Shown one piece after another: positions 43,524 through 46,306 of a stretch of DNA of 46,306 nt; position 1 is the stretch's first letter, and the number at the start of each line of letters is the position of its first letter. A program made the translations under genes and the position numbers. Origin of the DNA: an uncultured Luminiphilus sp. (lineage in GTDB: Bacteria; Pseudomonadota; Gammaproteobacteria; Pseudomonadales; Halieaceae). The notes under the pieces were generated by a model. It did not search any database and was not told the DNA's origin. It worked only from the letters and a program-made list of their open reading frames with translations. The stretch spans positions 1 through 46,306 of the forward strand of contig CALKDK010000013.1 of NCBI GenBank assembly GCA_938084055.1. The letters are read 5' to 3'.

Positions 43524-45587
43524 TTACGGCGTGGTGACGCCCTCGGGCGGGTAGGTGGTGCCGGCCAGTTTGGCATAAAACGCCATGCGTGGGCGGCGGT
43601 AGCCTTTGTCCCATAGGGATTTGGCGATGGCATCAGCCGCCTGTGTGTTGCCGTTGGCGAGGTGCCAGTTCCAAGTCACTTCTTGGCCCCGGCAGGTTTG
43701 ATCGACGTCCGAGAGTCCTGCTTGTTCGAGGTTTTGCGGTATTGGATCGCCCGCTTCAGGCTCAAGTTCTTTGGATAACCAGTAGGCAGACCACTGGTTA
43801 TGTATTTTGGCTAGACCCTGCTCAAGGTTTGGCAAGAAGCTTTTGAATTCCCGTAGCGCTGAGGCGGCCTCTTCCACTTGCCCGCTGGCCAGGGCTTTTT
43901 CAGCCCTGCTTTTGTACCAGGCGGCTGCCAGGCCGGGGGGCAAGTCGTGGTCAATTACGTCAGTGCCTACAAGGCTATCGAGAATCTGCGCTTCAAGGGT
44001 TGTGGGGGGCGTATCCCTGGGCGCCAAGAAATCCAGCCGAAATAAATCCAGGCCGTTAGCAAATACCATTTCAGCCATGTACTGGTTGGTTGGGTCCTCA
44101 ATGGCGATGTTGCTGCGCAGGGCGTAGGCGGTCAGGAAGTCTCGTCTGGCATCTGCCGGGCGGCCGACAGCTGTATAAACGTGCCCAACTTCGCTCTCCA
44201 GCGACGCGAGGTCCTTGCGGGTCTCAATGCCTGCCCGACCCATTTGCTGCTCGATGGCAACCCGCTGTCGTGAGCTGGAAAGAGCCGCTTCAGCCAGCGG
44301 CAGAGCTTTTTTGACGTCGCAGGTTTCATTGTGGATGCGTTTCGCGAAAATAAGCGCGCCCATATGGGCTTCAAGGATGTCAAGTGCGTCAGGAAATCGA
44401 CCGATAGCATGCTTTGCAGCAGCCACGGTCTCTGCCAGTAAATTTTCCGAATTCAGTTCGGGCAGTAGGTGGGGTGCACTGCGTTTGAGCTCCAGCCGCA
44501 TCGTTTGCCGATAAACATTTTCAGCTGTATAACTAATATTCTCTGGATCGATCGCATTAACAGTCGCCATCAGTTTGTTGTATGCCTTGATAGGCGCCAA
44601 AGCACTCTCATAGTCACCATCGTAGAGTCGATTCGCTCCAACCCAGTAGTGGGCCAGGCCCAGTTCGTACAGCAGGTGAGTGTTATCGGGGCTTTCGTCG
44701 CTGAGCTGCTGATAAATGTCTAAAGATTGTTTTAGCACCGATAAAGATTTATCCGAGCCATCCTCCTGGTCCATATAGGCGATGCCTTGCTGTCGCAGCA
44801 ACTTAGCGAAACAATCAAGTCCCCCGGTGTCCAAACTCCTGGTAAGCCGTTGCTGCAGATAGCCCAGTGGCTCCTCGGCGAGGTCAATCATCAGGTGCAG
44901 GGGCAGGCCCTTAACACTCCTCAATTCATCCCATTTATTGGAAACAAAGCACACCACAGCCAGGCCTTCCCGTGCTTCCTGTCGTTGCTGCAGCCAGTTC
45001 CAGTAGGCACCGACTGACACGGCAGTGAACATTACTCCCAGCGACAAATAAACGGCGCGTAGTTGCCGTTGGCGCTGCAGGTCCCGGCGGGCGAGCTGGT
45101 CGAGGCGCAGGTCCAAAAGACCGGCGATGAGCTTCAGCCGGGCCAGGCGCTTGCCATCAGCATGATCCCGGGGGTCCGCGGCCAGGGGCTCCAGGGCGTT
45201 GCCCTCGGTATCGGTCAGCAAGGGCTCTGGGAAAGCCTCCGCGCCCCCGTCGACCAGCAGGCAGAAGATACGGTGGGCTTTGCCCAGTGACTTGAAGTGC
45301 TCTATCTCGGCACCGACCCACTGGGACTGTATGGCGTTGGGAGAGCAAATCACGATCAGGGCATCGCTGCGTCCCAGGGCGTCCAGCAGGTGCTCGCCGA
45401 GATTGGATCCTGCCGTCAGTTCCTCACGGTCCCGGAATACGCTGCCAATCCGGCGAGCAAGGTTGGCCTCCCGGGCCACCTGGGCAGGCAGCCGGTACCG
45501 CTCAAGAGCCCGCTGCAGCCAGGCCGCCCACTTTGCATCGCGGTGGGAGTAGCTGATAAAGGCAGCGAATCTCGTGTCCTCTCGCAT
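43524..45587 (-). CDS. TIR-domain membrane protein with TPR-like C-terminus
   Basis: This 687-residue protein starts at ATG 45587 after AAGG. Residues 1-140 are a bacterial TIR domain: FAAFISYSHRDAKWAAWLQRAL, IGSVFRDREEL, SDALIVICSPNAIQSQWVGAEI. Glu94 corresponds by position (W-x-x-x-E) to the catalytic glutamate of NAD-cleaving TIRs such as SARM1. A membrane span (about 177-198, AVYLSLGVMFTAVSVGAYW) follows, then about 450 helical residues resembling degenerate TPR repeats (for example LYELGLAHYWVGANRLYDGDYESAL, HVYTAVGRPADARRDFLTAYAL). NADase activity or adaptor signalling in stress or phage defence is possible; neither is shown. The gene is tightly followed by avtA. Confidence 0.88.
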   Translation of the reverse strand: MREDTRFAAFISYSHRDAKWAAWLQRALERYRLPAQVAREANLARRIGSVFRDREELTAGSNLGEHLLDALGRSDALIVICSPNAIQSQWVGAEIEHFKSLGKAHRIFCLLVDGGAEAFPEPLLTDTEGNALEPLAADPRDHADGKRLARLKLIAGLLDLRLDQLARRDLQRQRQLRAVYLSLGVMFTAVSVGAYWNWLQQRQEAREGLAVVCFVSNKWDELRSVKGLPLHLMIDLAEEPLGYLQQRLTRSLDTGGLDCFAKLLRQQGIAYMDQEDGSDKSLSVLKQSLDIYQQLSDESPDNTHLLYELGLAHYWVGANRLYDGDYESALAPIKAYNKLMATVNAIDPENISYTAENVYRQTMRLELKRSAPHLLPELNSENLLAETVAAAKHAIGRFPDALDILEAHMGALIFAKRIHNETCDVKKALPLAEAALSSSRQRVAIEQQMGRAGIETRKDLASLESEVGHVYTAVGRPADARRDFLTAYALRSNIAIEDPTNQYMAEMVFANGLDLFRLDFLAPRDTPPTTLEAQILDSLVGTDVIDHDLPPGLAAAWYKSRAEKALASGQVEEAASALREFKSFLPNLEQGLAKIHNQWSAYWLSKELEPEAGDPIPQNLEQAGLSDVDQTCRGQEVTWNWHLANGNTQAADAIAKSLWDKGYRRPRMAFYAKLAGTTYPPEGVTTP

Positions 45588-46069
45588 GGGCAGGCCTTGC
45601 GCCCTGTCACAAGAACATTGCGCTTCCGATTATTTTTCCAAAGACAGGCTACCGCAATTTGGTGTAGTGGTACTCCTTTTTCGGGCAGATTTTTTGGGCC
45701 GCACCAATTAAAGAGCTACACCAATTTAAAAAACAATAGAAAAGTTAATATATCTCCCGCCTAGGAAAGTCCGGGCAGCAATAGTTGTCATTGAAATTTA
45801 AAAAGCGATACCTGGGTCATTTCGTCCTGAGCATCCTTTCCCTTTTTTACGATATGGCAAAGGGTCAGGACCTTTAGTTTTTTACATGACTAGGACGCAG
45901 TTGGACAGGACAGTCGGAAGCCTTTTTGAGATTCGAATGACATCGGAATGGCTGCGTTTTAAGGTGAGGGCCATATTTCCCTGAGGAGGTTAAATTTTTG
46001 ATATTGTAGTAGGGGATTGGAATAGCCAGCTTTGCTTGGGGCATGCGCCCCAGCGATGGAGGATGTCCT
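45588..46069. other. AT-richer gene-free stretch
   Basis: 482 bp without a supported gene, visibly AT-richer than the rest of the window. It should hold the promoter of the TIR-avtA genes and of the gene at 46070. It contains a 9-bp inverted repeat, TTGGTGTAG (45659-45667) and CTACACCAA (45716-45724), and a bulged hairpin AAAGGGTC-AG-GACCTTT (about 45851-45867) followed by AGTTTTTT, which looks like a plus-strand terminator with no visible gene before it. Confidence 0.45.
46037..46052 (+). repeat. Hairpin directly before the tail-collar gene
   Basis: TGGGGC, loop ATGC, GCCCCA: a perfect 6-bp GC stem ending six bases before the ribosome site (GGAGGA) of the gene at 46070. It could affect translation; there is no T-run. 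Confidence 0.45.
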
Positions 46070-46306
46070 ATGTGCGGAAGCGCCAATGGCCGCCAGTCAG
46101 ATGGATGGTTGGCAGTGATCGTGGCTGGAGCCTTGATGCTTGTTACGGGTAGTGCCCGAGCCGAGCCGCTGGTGGGTGAGGTGGTGCTGTACGCCGGTGC
46201 CAACTGTCCCGCAGGATGGTTGCAGGCTGATGGCACGGTACTCAAGCAGGTCAACTACCCGGAGCTCTATGCGGCGATTGGAACAACACACTGTGCCTCG
46301 GTGGGT
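46070..46306 (+). CDS. Exported tail-collar-domain protein, 5' part only
   Basis: ATG 46070 follows GGAGGA at good spacing. The frame is open to the window's edge (79 residues). A signal peptide (about 1-31, ending ARA) precedes GEVVLYAGANCPAGWLQADG, then YPELYAAIGTTHCAS, the start of a phage Tail Collar domain (CPxGWLxCDG and YPxLFxxIGTTYG pattern). Such domains are found in phage tail fibres, but a cleaved signal peptide points to a secreted or surface protein. No phage genes are visible around it. The C-terminal part, which would decide the role, is outside the window. Confidence 0.82.
   Translation, partial: MCGSANGRQSDGWLAVIVAGALMLVTGSARAEPLVGEVVLYAGANCPAGWLQADGTVLKQVNYPELYAAIGTTHCASVG

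Noticed and set aside
1-46306. CRISPR arrays, tRNA or rRNA genes, insertion sequences
   Set aside because: I scanned for regular short repeats with spacers, tRNA-like cloverleaf ends and transposase motifs and found none that I could support.
46070-46306. Tail-collar domain taken as evidence for a prophage
   Set aside because: The protein has a signal peptide and no phage gene lies to its left; such domains also occur in secreted bacterial proteins.

Overview
The window looks like the chromosome of a marine, aerobic, heterotrophic gammaproteobacterium. The support is the large TonB-dependent receptors, a sulfatase, several glutathione S-transferases (GSTs), CoA-linked fatty-acid-type catabolism, DUF1330 and DUF2855 proteins, and an AvtA very close to the enteric one. 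A Halieaceae or Spongiibacteraceae-like lineage is my inference. I saw no rRNA, tRNA, CRISPR array, insertion sequence or integrase.

Layout. 1-1240: the start of an unknown minus-strand lipoprotein and a decayed SDR fragment. 1283-8192: an operon of DJ-1/PfpI-like protein, DUF4345 membrane protein, sulfatase and three-domain GST, then a TonB receptor with a good terminator. 8343-12815: a palindromic operator followed by an enoyl-CoA isomerase-like protein, an unknown anchored protein, a DUF2855 oxidoreductase, a DUF1330 protein and a CotH-kinase-like exported protein. 12861-20122 (minus): a metallophosphatase translationally coupled to a DUF4956 membrane protein, an exported BPL_N-type protein, and a second TonB receptor with terminator.

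20327-33795 is the metabolic core. Two divergent operons flank a near-perfect 29-bp palindrome (23496-23524) that overlaps a textbook minus-strand promoter. The left operon is DUF1330-like membrane protein, GST, enoyl-CoA hydratase and SDR. The right operon has nine genes: three-domain GST, nitronate-monooxygenase-like flavoprotein, three-domain GST, acyl-CoA dehydrogenase, small exported protein, FATP-type acyl-CoA synthetase, ABM-fold protein, TetR regulator, and a tandem DsbA/HCCA-isomerase-like protein. A second acyl-CoA dehydrogenase and an APC permease lie convergent to it. The palindrome shares its architecture and core (TGACAT-N5-ATGYCA) with the one at 8343-8373, so the two loci probably form one regulon. 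The enzymes would cover acyl-CoA activation, dehydrogenation, hydration and alcohol oxidation, with several glutathione-type enzymes and no thiolase. This is the best candidate here for an undescribed pathway; its substrate cannot be read from sequence.

35335-46306: a formyltransferase pseudogene, a PilZ protein, a YtcJ-type amidohydrolase, a TonB-receptor pseudogene with most of its barrel deleted, a beta-propeller lipoprotein, AvtA directly behind a TIR-TPR membrane protein, an AT-richer gene-free stretch, and the start of an exported tail-collar-domain protein. Four genes or fragments are clearly partial or broken, beside intact operons with very tight gene packing (repeated 4-bp GTGA overlaps).
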